Part shown: piece by piece, positions 24,563 to 34,398 of the stretch
How positions within the stretch are numbered: position 1 is the first letter of the stretch
Layout: each line of letters starts with the position of its first letter
From: Ardenticatenaceae bacterium
GTDB taxonomy: Bacteria; Chloroflexota; Anaerolineae; Promineifilales; Promineifilaceae
DNA: 37,573 nt
Direction: 5' to 3'
Assembly (NCBI GenBank): GCA_020634415.1
Contig: JACKBT010000045.1
Location: forward strand, 1 to 37,573
Program-made: the position numbers and the translations under genes
Notes under the pieces: model-generated
Databases searched by the model: none
What the model was told of the DNA's origin: nothing
Seen by the model: only the letters and a program-made list of their open reading frames with translations

Positions 24563-24715
24563 AATAGAGATTGGAGATTAAGAACTAATTGGTCTCTAGC
24601 AGGCTGTCGGAAAAGTGGTCGTAGGCGCGGTATCCTTACCGCGTTCCCCGAGCGCGAAAGGGATTTCGCGGCTACAAATTGGGGTTCTCCGACAAACTGC
24701 TAGTCTCCAGTCTCA
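24563..24715. repeat. Word-repeat hairpin interrupted by a 108-bp element
   Basis: GAGATTGGAGATTA words (24567-24580) and GTCTCCAGTCTC (24703-24714) look like the two arms of a word-repeat hairpin. Between them, 24596-24703 is a separate element with 16-bp inexact terminal inverted repeats. The rest of 24716-24809 shows nothing recognisable. Confidence 0.6.
24596..24703. mobile_element. 108-bp MITE-like element with terminal inverted repeats
   Basis: CTAGCAGGCTGTCGGA (24596-24611) matches the reverse complement of 24688-24703 at 13 of 16 positions. Inside are two small hairpins: CGCGGTA/TACCGCG and CGCGAAA/TTTCGCG. It has no coding capacity and lies within a word-repeat hairpin. A non-autonomous element or REP-like sequence is likely; no matching transposase is present. 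Confidence 0.6.
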
Positions 24716-24809
24716 TTCTAAACCATATAGTCGTATGCAAACGATTCCTGCGTAACTCCCACTTCTATTTTCGGGTTGTGCTATGAGGCAGCAACTTGAT
24801 AACACATCG

Positions 24810-25671
24810 TCAGCCCCCTACCGATATAAAACCCACTCCCAATACAATCAACGAGGCCATGCCAATGCGCCAACCTGGGGCTGGTTCACGAAACAGATAG
24901 GTTCCCACCACAACGCCCAATACAATGCTGAATTGGCGTAAAGCGACCACATAACTCCAGCTCACAAGCTGGTAGGCCCACAAAATGAGGGCATAGGCCC
25001 CAAACATACAAAAACCAGCAAAGGCTGCTTGCAGCCACACTGTTCTTTGGCATTTGCCAGGTTGGTAGGCGCACAGGCGCAGGACGAGCTAATAAAGCAG
25101 GAAGGTGCTGGCAAATTCAAAAATGGCGTAGCGAACGGCCGTATCCCACCCCACGCATCACCACCGCCGCCGCTCTATCCACCAACGTATAACCCACCGT
25201 GCCACTGGCCGCCAACAGCACCCAAAGCATCATCAACATTCACATACCTTCTCCCAGGCCAAATCGCGCCAACTTTGCAGCGGAATCAGTAAACAGCCCG
25301 CCGAAATCAGCACCATGCCCAACCAGTTCAGCCAGTTGGCGGCTCACCACGCCCCAATCTACAAAAGCCAAAATCAAAACAGGCAGTGCCCGCGCCACAG
25401 GATATACCACCGTAAAATCGCCGCTCTTATACCCTTGCAACAGCCCCAGATAATACATAGCCTGAAAGCAGCCCGTCACCAGCAGATACGGCCAGGTCGC
25501 GGGCAAAATGGATCCCCATCCATTCGGCCAGCAGCACAAACGGCAGACCCATGCCGGAAACAACCAACAGCAAGGGCAAGAAAATGTCACGCCCACGCTG
25601 CCGCGCCAACAGATTCCAGGTCGCGTGCAGGACGGTGAGATGAGAATGATGAAGAGGGGGAAGATGGGCAT
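24810..25671 (-). pseudogene. EamA/DMT family transporter, frame broken by several indels
   Basis: Read across frames, the minus strand gives a roughly 287-codon ten-span transporter of the drug/metabolite (EamA) family. It starts MPIFPLFIILIS at 25671, passes LVTGCFQAMYYLGLLQGYKSGDFTVVYPVARALPVLIL and ends AYQLVSWSYVVALRQFSIVLGVVVGTYLFRE...VLGVGFISVGG at 24810. At least three frame changes are needed. Total length is normal and conserved segments are undamaged, so I favour sequence errors over true decay. EamA proteins export or import small metabolites. Confidence 0.7.
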
Positions 25672-25676
25672 AGAGC

Positions 25677-25729
25677 AATTGGGGACTGGAGACCGGAGAC
25701 TGTTTTAGTCTCCAGTCTCGTCCCCAATT
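25677..25729. repeat. Word-repeat hairpin between the EamA and kinase genes
   Basis: Left arm 25677-25701 (AATTGGGGACTGGAGACC...) pairs with right arm 25707-25729 across the loop GTTTT. The arms use the GGAGACT word. It starts 5 bp upstream of the transporter start codon. Confidence 0.7.
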
Positions 25730-25767
25730 TCCCATCATTACCGTGAGACATCACCGGACTCTACGGC

Positions 25768-26736
25768 TTACCAGCCCAGCACCTCTGCCATGTCACCAGG
25801 TTGGCATCACCGGGAATGCTGTGCTTAAGAACGGCCGTTGCCAGGGCAAAATCCAACACGCTGCATCTCATCCGGAAACGTGCGCAGCCCATAAATCAGG
25901 CCCGCCATAAAGGCATCACCCCACCCACCCGATCCACAATGGCCTCCAAATCATAGGTCAGCTGATGTAAAACGTGCCCTCGTGCCACAAACGGCCGAAA
26001 ACCGATTAAAACTGGCCGACACCGCCTCGCGCAGCGTTATCACAATCACCTTCAAGTTGGGAAAACGATCCGCCAGTTGCCAGCACATTTTTTGCGCCGA
26101 CTCAACGGGCGAAAGCGGAATACCGGCTCCATGCCCAACATCAATTCGGCCATGTTGCCAATCAGAATGTCACACTGTTCCACCAGTGGCATCACTTCAG
26201 ACGGCCGTTTGCCCCACTGCCACAGCGAATGCCGATAATTTAAGTCACAAGAAACCGTCAGCCCCATCCCTTTGGCTATACGAACAGCTCTCGTTACTCG
26301 CTGCTGCACTAGCCGAAACGGCCGACGTAATTCCTCGACCAATGAAACCAATCCGCCTCACTCAAAAATGGTGCGCCAATCAATCATGCCCGGTTCCGTC
26401 GTCGCCAGAGCCGAGTTAGCGCGATCATAAATGACTTTAGACGGCCGTTGCATCGCCCCTTAACTCAAAAAATAAAGCCCCAGCCGCTCACCCCACGCAC
26501 AATATCGCACCCCACCCCATACTGCTGCATAAACTGCACACATCCCCACATCATTCGCCGGCAGCCGCGTCACCATCTCCACCGGCACCCCAAAATGCGC
26601 CAGCGAAATCGCCACATTCGCCTCCGTGCCCCATACAGCACCTCAAACGAATGCGTCGCCGCACCCGCACAAAACCTGGCGGCGTCAACCGCATCATCAC
26701 TTCGCCAAACGCCGCAACATATTTTTGTGAGGACAT
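25768..26736 (-). pseudogene. PfkB-family sugar kinase (2-keto-3-deoxygluconate kinase-like), frame broken by indels
   Basis: Read across frames on the minus strand the product begins MSSQKYVAAFGEVMMRLTPP, continues with LGLYFLE-type and VRIAKGMGLTVSCDLNYRHSLWQWG segments and NAEELMLGMEPVF-like sequence, and ends near 25768. These are features of the ribokinase/PfkB fold and especially of KdgK, which phosphorylates 2-keto-3-deoxygluconate. The overall length, about 323 codons, is right, but several one-base losses interrupt it. The C-terminal GAGD catalytic region can be placed only roughly (about 25890-25930). It follows the aminotransferase gene on the same strand. Confidence 0.65.
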
Positions 26737-26750
26737 AGAAATATAGGGTT

Positions 26751-26805
26751 CAGGACTGGAGACTGGAGACTGATACCTAGTCTCCAGTCCCCAGTCTCCA
26801 ACTCC
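26751..26805. repeat. Word-repeat hairpin between the kinase and aminotransferase genes
   Basis: Left arm 26751-26772 repeats GGACTGGAGACTGGAGACTG; right arm 26778-26805 repeats TAGTCTCCAGTCCCCAGTCT. The aminotransferase reading frame appears to run into this hairpin. Confidence 0.7.
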
Positions 26806-27902
26806 ATTTACCAACAAATCCTTATACTTCATCAAACAATCCAACAGCTTATCACATCATCCATATTGTTATAAATATGGGGCGAAATCCGCAGATTATT
26901 ATCACGACTGCTCACAATCACCCATCCTTCTCCAGCCACTTCACCAGCAAATCCACCTTGTGCGAACGCAGCGCAAATCATAGGGCCATGCTGTTCAGGG
27001 TTAACCGGCGTAACCAGGTTAAAAGCCGCGCTTCATCGCCCCGCCTTCATCGCCCCGTAATCTCCACGCAGATGGCTCTCAATCATCCACCCCAATAGAT
27101 TGAATCGGCTTTATGCCGCCAGAGCCGCATACACATTCGGCACAGCCGGCGTGCCGACTCAAACTTTCGCGCCGTCGGCGACGGCGTATGCCCATAACTA
27201 TCCATCGCAAAGATATTGGCCTGGGCAAAACCAGCCTGTAATCGTCGGATTCAGCTGGCAGCAGTTTTGCGGGCATACAAAATAGCCAACTGACGATCCC
27301 AACAGATATTTCAGCGTCCCCCACCAAAAGTCCACCTTCAACTGCTTCACGGCAATGGGCATCGTCCCCAGCGATTGGTACGCATCCAGCATCACCCAGC
27401 TCCTTTGCGATGAGCCATCTCCACAATGGCAGGCACATCCACGAGAACCATTGCGGTAACAAACATGGCTCAACGATACAATCCGCGTCCGCTCATCACG
27501 GCATCGGCAAATCGCTCCATGGCAGCACATTGCCCGCCGCCGCCACATTGGCAATCTCGCCCTCGCGCCTTTTGCGTGCCAAATCTGGGCCGTCGCCGGA
27601 AAAATCAAAATCGGTCGTCACGATTTTGTGCGTTCGCCGCTAAAATCGAGCGAACTGGCTAACACTCACCGAAGCCGAGACAGAGGTTGTGACGGCTACT
27701 TCATTGGGTTCAGCCTTGATCAAGCCAGCGAAGGCATGGCGCACGGCTTCATTCTTTTCTACCAAAGTTCCCAGGGTGAGCCTTTTTTCCCAATCACTCA
27801 AATAATCGAGATAGGCTTTTGCACCTCCAGCGAGAGGGCGCTTTGGAACAACTGTTGATGAAGGTTTTGTTTTGAAAATGGGAAACGGGATCGAATGGAC
27901 AT
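26800..27902 (-). pseudogene. Class V aminotransferase-like PLP enzyme, frame broken by indels
   Basis: Joined across frames on the minus strand the product starts MSIRSRFP at 27902 and contains NCSKAPLAGGAKAYLDYLSDWEK, SLSHVCYRNGSR, VMLDAYQSLGTMPIAVKQLKVDF with the PLP-binding Asp, and a segment corresponding to GGTLKYLLGS with the Schiff-base Lys. This is the class V fold (isopenicillin-N epimerase, kynureninase or cysteine desulfurase-like). Later sequence GGAMKRGFNLVTPVNPEQHG and NNLRISPHIYNNMDD gives the C-terminal domain. At least six frame changes are needed in 1.1 kb. Substrate unknown. The exact 3' end is uncertain because the frame is lost near the hairpin. Confidence 0.65.
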
Positions 27903-27912
27903 TTTTCTTGGT

Positions 27913-28627
27913 TTACGCGCCTAAATAGGCTTTACGGAGTTGTTCGTTATTGAGGAGGTTTTGGGCGGTATCGTTGAGGACGACGCGGCCGGTTTTGCAG
28001 CACATAGCCGCGATCAGCAATGGAAGGCCATGTTGGCGTTTTGCTCGACCATGAAAAGCGGCCGTTCCTCCTCATTAATCTGCCTAATCAACTCAAAATT
28101 TTGCTCCACCAAAATCGGGCCAACCCATCGAGGCTCATCCATCAGCAGCAGGTCGGGGCGGGACATCATGCCCGCCATTGCCAGCATCTGCTGTTCACCC
28201 CCGCTAAAGGTGCTACCAACTGCTGATAGCGCTCCTTCAGACGGGGAACATATGCAGCAGCCGGTCCAACCGCCTCGATCTGCTCCGTATCATTCCGCAG
28301 AAGCCCCATCAGCAGATTCTCGCGCATTCATATCACCAAAAATGCGCCGGTTTCCGAGCTACAACCGCCATGCCCGCCGGATGCGGTAGCTGGTAGGGCG
28401 GCTGTGAACTTCCTCGCCCTTAAATCCACCGTACCGCTGGCAGGCCGCACAATGCCCAAACTGGTCTTCAAGGTGGTAGATTTGCCAGAGGCATTGCCGC
28501 CCAACAGACAGACCAGTTCGCCAGGGTAGATTTCCAGGTTAACATCTTGCAAGATGTGGATGGGAGTAGGTGTTGACATTGCGGAAACGGAGGGAGGGCT
28601 GACGGCCGTTTCTTTCATATCGCTCAT
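27913..28627 (-). pseudogene. livF: Branched-chain amino acid type ABC transporter ATPase LivF, frame broken by indels
   Basis: The N-terminal part is intact: HILQDVNLEIYPGELVCLLGGNASGKSTTLK has Walker A. Further on, in shifted frames, FSGGEQQMLAMA (signature motif) and SRPDLLLMDEP (Walker B) are readable, and the end reads RKAYLGA-stop at 27913. Restoring single bases in short homopolymers, for example near 28350-28380, 28155-28175 and 28130, recovers a normal product of about 238 residues. It overlaps or abuts LivG, as usual in these operons. The uptake substrate may be amino acids, amides or urea; the operon alone cannot decide. Confidence 0.8.
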
Positions 28628-28629
28628 CA

Positions 28630-29399
28630 CTAATCCCCCATCGTCGTCGTGCGGCCCAAATACGCCTCAATCACCTTCGGGTCCTCTCGTCACCTGCTCA
28701 TACGACCCTCAGCAATCTTATCGCCATGATCCAACACAATCACCCGATCCGAAATAGAACCAACCACATTCATATCATGCTCAATCAGCAAAATCGTAAA
28801 GCCGCCCTCATCCCGCAAATGCCCAATCAGCCGCGTCACCTCTGCCGATTCATTAGGTTCATCCCGCCGCTGGCTCATCCAACAGCAGCAACTTAGGCCC
28901 GTCGCCATCGCCCGGGCAATCTCCAGCCGCCGCCGATTGGCATAAGACAAACTGTAAGCCGGTTGATCGTAACGATAGCCCTTGAGCCGTTCACCAAAAG
29001 GCCAACTTCTCCGGCCAACTCACGGATGCGCTTCTCCTCAGCCTCGCCAGGAGGGGTGCGAAAACCGTCGCCAACAGACTGGCCTTGTGGCAGTAAGCCG
29101 CCGACATCACATTTTCAATCACACTCATATTGAGGAAAACACGCAGCGTTTGAAACGTCCGCGCAATACCCAAAGCCGTCACCTCATGCGGTTTCTTGTT
29201 CAGGATGGACTTGCCTTCAAAGCGAATGTCGCCGCTGTCGGGCTGATTCACCGGTGATCACATTCAGCGTGGTAGATTTGCCCGCCGTTAGGGCCAATGA
29301 TGCTCACAATCTCATGCTCTTGCACCTTCAAACTCAAGCTGCGGATAACGCTAAACCACCAAAGGCCAGGTTGATTTTGTTGACTTCCAGCAGTGCCAT
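28630..29399 (-). pseudogene. livG: Branched-chain amino acid type ABC transporter ATPase LivG, frame broken by indels
   Basis: Starts MALLEVNKINLAFGGLA at 29399, one base after the LivM stop codon. Readable segments in three frames are SIIGPNGAGKSTTLNVITG (Walker A, with a base missing), MNQPDSGDIRFEGKSILNKKPHEVTALGIARTFQ, YSLSYANRRRLEIARAMATG (LivG-type signature) and LLIEHDMNVVGSISDRVIVLDHG, ending EAYLGRTTTMGD at 28630. Length 770 nt is not a multiple of three, in line with lost bases. It would be one of two ATPases driving the Liv-type importer. Confidence 0.8.
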
Positions 29400-29400
29400 T

Positions 29401-30935
29401 TTACACCACCTTCACCTCGGCCTTGCCCAGCAAGCCTGTGGCCGCACCACCATCAACACCACCAAACTTGTGCTCACTCAAAATGCGGGTCGCCGCTGGC
29501 TCCACCGCCAGGCGCGTCTCCCAGGCAAAGCGAACATGTAGATAACAAGCCCAGTCAATACCCAACGATATTGTGGCTTCTGACCAAGATCGTCACCAAG
29601 AGAAGCAAAACGGCAGAATGGTGACAATATTGCCCACCAGTTGGAAGTTTTCCGGGAATGATGAGCCAGCCCTGGACAATCTCGTTGAGAGGAACCGGCA
29701 TTGGGGCAGGCTGATTCTAAGGTGCGGCAAGCGGAATCGGCCGCCGGCCAGAGCCAACCAACCAGGAATTTGAGAATGTAGCCGATGACGATGGTGCTGC
29801 CGAAAACTGCGTAAATCGCTGCCAGGCTTCAACCACACATACAAACCAATAATGGCAAAGGCATAAAACAACAGCCCGCAAACTCCACACTCCGCAAAGC
29901 CTCCGGCAACACCGTAAAGATAAAGGCCCCAATCACCACCAGGCAAACTGCCCGTCCACCAACACCACCATTGCGTACAGATTAATCAGCGTCAGTGTGC
30001 CGTAACGGGTTCTGGCACCACATTGCCCTACAGGCCGCATCCACCGCCCCCGCCAAAGCCGCAATGCCCGCGCCAATGGCGAAGGCCAACAGCTTTAAGT
30101 TGCGCGTGGGCATCCCCATCACCTCTGCCGCCAACTCATCCTCGCGCATGGCCCGCCAGGCCCGCCCAATCCGCGAATGATTCACATGGTTCACAAAAAT
30201 GTAGACGATGACCAGCAAAACGAAAAACAGGTAGTAGTATTGCAAGGTGGACTCAAAGGTGTAACCAAAAATAGAAATATTGTCTAAGTTGTTGATGCCA
30301 TTTGGCCCACGTGTTAAATCTACGGGGTGATCTACCCAAAAGAGGTTTACTCGTGTGGCAGTGCGGGTGAGCAGCACAAACACTTGCCCAAAACCCAGAG
30401 TTACAATGGCCAGATAGTCGCCCGATAGACGTAATGACACATAACCGAGGAGGTAGCCGATAACGGCCGTTAACGCAATAATCAGCGGCACACTAATCAG
30501 TGCCGGTGTAGCCAACCCATTGGGAATCGCCTCACCCATCTGCACAAAATCCGACGACAGATAAGCATAGGCATACCCCGCAATGCCATAAAAAGCCACA
30601 TAACCCAAATCCAACAGCCCTGCATACCCCACCACCACATTCAAACCAATCGCCAAAATCGCAAACACCAAAAACCGCGCCCCAATCCGCAAAAGAGCCG
30701 CATTATCCGTAATGCCAAACAGATTAAGAACCGGATCCGTGCCTGTTAAAGGAGGCAGCACCACCAGCAAAAAAGCCAGAATGCCATACCGCCAAAATGG
30801 AGGCAGCGACTCCCACCAATCGGCCACCCCCCCAAAAAAGCCTGCCCGTCTTTGAATGCGCCCCTCCACCTGAGAAACCCACTCATCTGTGCCAATGCGT
30901 GAACCGTCTTGTTGCTTCTCTTGTTCGTTGCTCAT
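29401..30935 (-). CDS. livM: Branched-chain amino acid type ABC permease LivM, frame lost in the 3' third
   Basis: Residues 1 to about 300 read cleanly: a charged N-terminal tail (about 45 residues), then membrane spans with GARFLVFAILAIGLNVVVGYAGLLDLGYVAFYGIAGYAYAYL and the permease signature GRAWRAMREDELAAEVMGM. From about 30040 the frame breaks and the remaining spans are recoverable only in pieces down to the stop at 29401. The total of about 511 codons exceeds the usual 300-420. The extra length includes the N-terminal tail and a hydrophilic C-terminal tail read as EPAATRILSEHKFGG. The ATG lies 1 bp from the LivH stop codon. Confidence 0.85.
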
Positions 30936-30936
30936 C

Positions 30937-31866
30937 TTACACCTTCTGCACGATGCGCTGTCCCATTAAACCCGTTGGTCGAATGAGCAAGACAATCAAC
31001 AAAATGATAAAAGCAATGGCATCCTTAAAGGTGGGCGAAATGTACACACTCCCAAAAGCTTCTGCCAACCCTAGCAGCAGGCCGCCAACGGCCGCTCCCG
31101 GAATACTGCCAATGCCACCCACAACGGCCGCCGTAAAACCCTTCAAACCAGCCAAAAAGCCCATTGTGTGGCGGATGCTGAAGAGGTAAACACCCACCAG
31201 CACACCGCCCGCGCCAGCCAAAGCCGCCCCAATGAAAAAGGTAGCCAGAATGACTTGGTTGACATCCACGCCCATCATTTCTGCCGCATCCAAATCCATC
31301 GAGACAGCCCGCATGGCGCGACCCAGGCGTGTACCCCGCACAAAATAGGCCAGCCCCAGCATCAACACAAAAGTCAGGCCAATAACCAAAATGCGGGAGA
31401 AATGAATGGGCAACCCCATCACATTCAGCATGGCATCGGAAGGAATGAGTGTCCCACTGCCATAACTAAGGGGACGCGGGCTAACCGTAATTTGCACCAT
31501 GTTTTGCAAGATGAAGGAGACACCCAACGCACTAATTAAGGGGGCAATACGCGGCGCATGGCGTAACGGCCGATACGCAAACCGCTCCACCGCCACACTC
31601 ACCACACCCGCCCCCACCATCGCCACAATCAGCATAATGACAATAATTAAAGCCGTGGGAATAAGCGCCCCTTCCTCTGTAAACAACAGCACAAAAGCCC
31701 CATACCCCAAATAAGCCCCGATCATATAAATATCACCGTGCGCAAAATTCAGCAGTTTGAGAATGCCATACACCATCGAATAGCCCAATGCAATCAACGC
31801 ATAGACACTACCCAACGTAATTCCATTAACCAACGTTTGTGGGAATAACTGAAGAAAGTTATCCAT
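30937..31866 (-). CDS. livH: Branched-chain amino acid type ABC permease LivH
   Basis: The 309-residue protein is an intact LivH: LVNGITLGSVYALIALGYSMVYGILKLLNFAHGDIYMIGAY at the N-terminus, the permease-ATPase coupling region RGTRLGRAMRAVSMDLDAAEMMGVD, and GLKGFTAAVVGGIGSIPGA before the last spans. It pairs with LivM as the membrane channel of the importer. I start it at 31866 (MDNFLQLFP); an upstream in-frame ATG at 31884 adds only six residues. A word-repeat hairpin separates it from the binding-protein gene, an arrangement that often lets the binding protein be made in excess. Confidence 0.9.
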   Translation of the reverse strand: MDNFLQLFPQTLVNGITLGSVYALIALGYSMVYGILKLLNFAHGDIYMIGAYLGYGAFVLLFTEEGALIPTALIIVIMLIVAMVGAGVVSVAVERFAYRPLRHAPRIAPLISALGVSFILQNMVQITVSPRPLSYGSGTLIPSDAMLNVMGLPIHFSRILVIGLTFVLMLGLAYFVRGTRLGRAMRAVSMDLDAAEMMGVDVNQVILATFFIGAALAGAGGVLVGVYLFSIRHTMGFLAGLKGFTAAVVGGIGSIPGAAVGGLLLGLAEAFGSVYISPTFKDAIAFIILLIVLLIRPTGLMGQRIVQKV

Positions 31867-31889
31867 GGCAACAATGTTCAGCAACCAGT

Positions 31890-31944
31890 GGTCAGCAATC
31901 AGTAATCAGCGTCACCGCTGATTACTGATTACCTTCTACTGCTT
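31890..31944. repeat. Word-repeat hairpin between the binding protein and LivH
   Basis: Left arm 31890-31911 repeats AGTAATC/AGCAATC words; right arm 31916-31933 is CGCTGATTACTGATTACC, followed by a second GCTTACTGATTATCC copy. The binding-protein stop codon (31950-31952) directly adjoins it. Confidence 0.7.
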
Positions 31945-31949
31945 ACTGA

Positions 31950-34307
31950 TTATCCACCACTCAAAAGGACAAACTGTCCATCTTGAATCTGGAAGAGAGA
32001 GAAACCACCCTCAGCCTGGTTGCCTTCGCCAAAAGCAATGGGCAAACCCAGCGGGGTTGTTTCGAGATTCATATTGGCAAGTGCATCTACCACACAAGCG
32101 CGGCTGATGTCTCCACCAGCTACACAAGTCTCCAACGCCTCCACAGCGATATAAGCTGCCAGGCCAGCGGCCCCGCCAAACGCACCAAACTCTTCGCTGT
32201 ACTCAGCCGCATACTGTTCGTTATAGGGAGCCATGGTGGGAACCAGGTTGGGGTCGGGCGAGAAGAAGGTCACATAAGTACCATCTGCGGCTGAGCCTGC
32301 CGTCTCAATCCAACCAAGAGAGAAACCACCATCGGGCAGATAGTAAATGCCATCAAACCCTTGTTCGCGCAGTTGCACAGCTAATGTACCAATTTGGCCT
32401 TCAATTTGGGCGGGGAAGAAAACAACTTCGGCCCCAGAGGCAACGGCCGTTGTCGCAATCGAAGAGAAATCAGTCTCCTCTTGAGTCACAGATGCACGGT
32501 CTACCGTCACACCCGCTTCCTCCAACAAAGCTGTCAACTCATCACCCAAACCAACCGCATAAGAAGATTGATCATCCACAATGTAGACCGAAGAGACACC
32601 CAAATCACCTGTCATATGCTCGGCAATCGTGCGACTCTGGTCAGCATCTGTGGGGATGGGACGGAAGAAAGTAGCTGTCCCTGGCTGCGTCAGGTCGGTG
32701 CGTGTGCAAGAAGGTGTGATATGCGCCAGACCAGCCTCCGCAAACACAGGCTGCGTAGATTCACACACCTGGCTGCCAGCGGGGCCAACCACCACATACA
32801 CATCTGGGTCAGCCGCAACTTGCTCGGCCACCACCTTACCCACATCGGGGTTGATTTCCGTATCACCTTCCACAACTTCCACATTCAAACCCGTGCGTTC
32901 GTTAAACAGGTCAACCGTCACTTTCACAAAGCCAAGCTGCTCTTGCCCAATAAAGGCCGCGCCACCCGTCAGAGGGCCTAAGAAAGCCACCTTGATCGGC
33001 ACATCAGCCGACAGCATTTCGCCGCCTTCAGATTCCGTCATTTCGCCAGCTTCGCCTTCAGACAACAACGTAAAAGAACCATCCTGCACCTGGAAAAGCG
33101 AGAAGCCACCTTGAGCCTGGTTATTCTCATCAAAGGCAACATGCACCTCAAGCAGGGTGTCCATATCGGTATTGCCCAATTCTGTTACCACACAGGAGCG
33201 GGAAATATCACCAGCGTCTGCACAACGGCCGATTGCCTCAACCAAAACCTGCGTCACCATCGCCGACGCACCACCAAAGGCCCCAAAATCTTCGCTGTAC
33301 TCAGCCGCATACTGCTCATTGTAAGGAGCAGCGGAGGGAACAAGATTGGGGTCGGGCGAGAAGAAAGAGACATAAGTGCCATTGGCCGCCTCACCGGCCG
33401 TTTCCACCCAACCGAGAGAGAAACCACCATCAGGCAAGAAGTAGATGCCGTCAAAACCCTGTTCGCGCAGTTGCACAGCCATCGTGCCCAACTGACCTTC
33501 AATTTGACCAGGGAAGAAAACCAAGTCAGAGCCAGCCGCAACCACAGAAGTCGCAATCGAGGAAAAGTCAGTTTCTTCCTGCGTCACAGAAGCCCGGTCT
33601 ACCGTCACACCAGCTTCATTCAATATCGCTTCCAACTCATCACCCAAGCCAACAGCGTATGAGGATTGATCATCTACAATGAAAACAGAGGTAACACCCA
33701 AAACATTAATCATGTAATCGCCGTCTGTTTGACTTTGGGCAGCATCCGTCGGAATGGGGCGGAAGAAGGTAGCTGTACCTGGTTGTGTCAGGTCTGTACG
33801 TGTACAAGAGGGCGTAACATGGGCCAACCCTGCCTCGGCAAACACAGGCATAGTAGATTCACATACCTGGCTGCCCGCCGGGCCAACTACGCCGATGATA
33901 TCAGGATCGGCGGCAAATTGTTCAGCAACAATTTTGCCTGTGTCGGGGTTGATTTCCGTATCTCCCTCAACAATTTCAATACTCAGGCCATGTTCCTCGT
34001 TGAAGATGTCTACAACGACTTTGGCAAAACCCAATTGTTCTTGCCCAATAAAGGCAGCGCCGCCAGTCAACGGCCCTAAGAAACCAATTTTAATGGGTTT
34101 TTCTTCCATCGTTTCTTCGGTTTCTTCGGCAGGAGCTTCGGTGGGTTCAACGGCCGTTTCTTCCTCCTCCGGGGCCATTTCCTCTTCCGTCTCAGCTGGG
34201 GCCTCCGTAGCCGCAGGGACCGTCTCCTCCTCCGGGGCACGACGGCAAGCCGCCAGCATCAGAGAAAATATCAGCAAAATCACCAGCATTTTTGAAAATT
34301 TATTCAT
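31950..34307 (-). CDS. Liv-type substrate-binding lipoprotein with two tandem binding domains
   Basis: The 785-residue protein starts with a lipoprotein signal (LVILLIFSLMLAACRR, lipobox LAAC), then a 45-residue Glu/Pro/Thr-rich spacer, then two complete periplasmic binding protein (Peripla_BP_6) domains. Copy 1 begins PIKIGFLGPLTGGAAFIGQ at about residue 70 and copy 2 begins PIKVAFLGPLTGGAAFIGQ 366 residues later. The copies share most residues across their length, including VVGPAGSQVCES, PSCTRTDLTQPGTATFFRPI and FDGIY-LPDGGFSLGW. A single-domain protein of this family has about 380 residues, so this is an internal duplication. A good AAGGAG site precedes the ATG. It should feed the LivFGHM transporter encoded downstream. 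Cys residues in both copies might form disulfides. Confidence 0.9.
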   Translation of the reverse strand: MNKFSKMLVILLIFSLMLAACRRAPEEETVPAATEAPAETEEEMAPEEEETAVEPTEAPAEETEETMEEKPIKIGFLGPLTGGAAFIGQEQLGFAKVVVDIFNEEHGLSIEIVEGDTEINPDTGKIVAEQFAADPDIIGVVGPAGSQVCESTMPVFAEAGLAHVTPSCTRTDLTQPGTATFFRPIPTDAAQSQTDGDYMINVLGVTSVFIVDDQSSYAVGLGDELEAILNEAGVTVDRASVTQEETDFSSIATSVVAAGSDLVFFPGQIEGQLGTMAVQLREQGFDGIYFLPDGGFSLGWVETAGEAANGTYVSFFSPDPNLVPSAAPYNEQYAAEYSEDFGAFGGASAMVTQVLVEAIGRCADAGDISRSCVVTELGNTDMDTLLEVHVAFDENNQAQGGFSLFQVQDGSFTLLSEGEAGEMTESEGGEMLSADVPIKVAFLGPLTGGAAFIGQEQLGFVKVTVDLFNERTGLNVEVVEGDTEINPDVGKVVAEQVAADPDVYVVVGPAGSQVCESTQPVFAEAGLAHITPSCTRTDLTQPGTATFFRPIPTDADQSRTIAEHMTGDLGVSSVYIVDDQSSYAVGLGDELTALLEEAGVTVDRASVTQEETDFSSIATTAVASGAEVVFFPAQIEGQIGTLAVQLREQGFDGIYYLPDGGFSLGWIETAGSAADGTYVTFFSPDPNLVPTMAPYNEQYAAEYSEEFGAFGGAAGLAAYIAVEALETCVAGGDISRACVVDALANMNLETTPLGLPIAFGEGNQAEGGFSLFQIQDGQFVLLSGG

Positions 34308-34398
34308 GTCTTCATCTCCTTAAAAACATTCATCTAATCACACTAAAAAGCATCCCATTGGTCGAGTTTTCTAAATACGGATCATCACCTCCTTTGGG

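Noticed and set aside
24596..24703. Insertion sequence
   Set aside because: Only 108 bp with no coding capacity; at most a non-autonomous or REP-like element.
34383..34392. Perfect Shine-Dalgarno-like AGGAGGTGAT on the minus strand after the AhpD-like stop
   Set aside because: The only start codon near it is too close and opens a four-codon frame (MIRI); no gene follows before the binding protein, which has its own ribosome-binding site.
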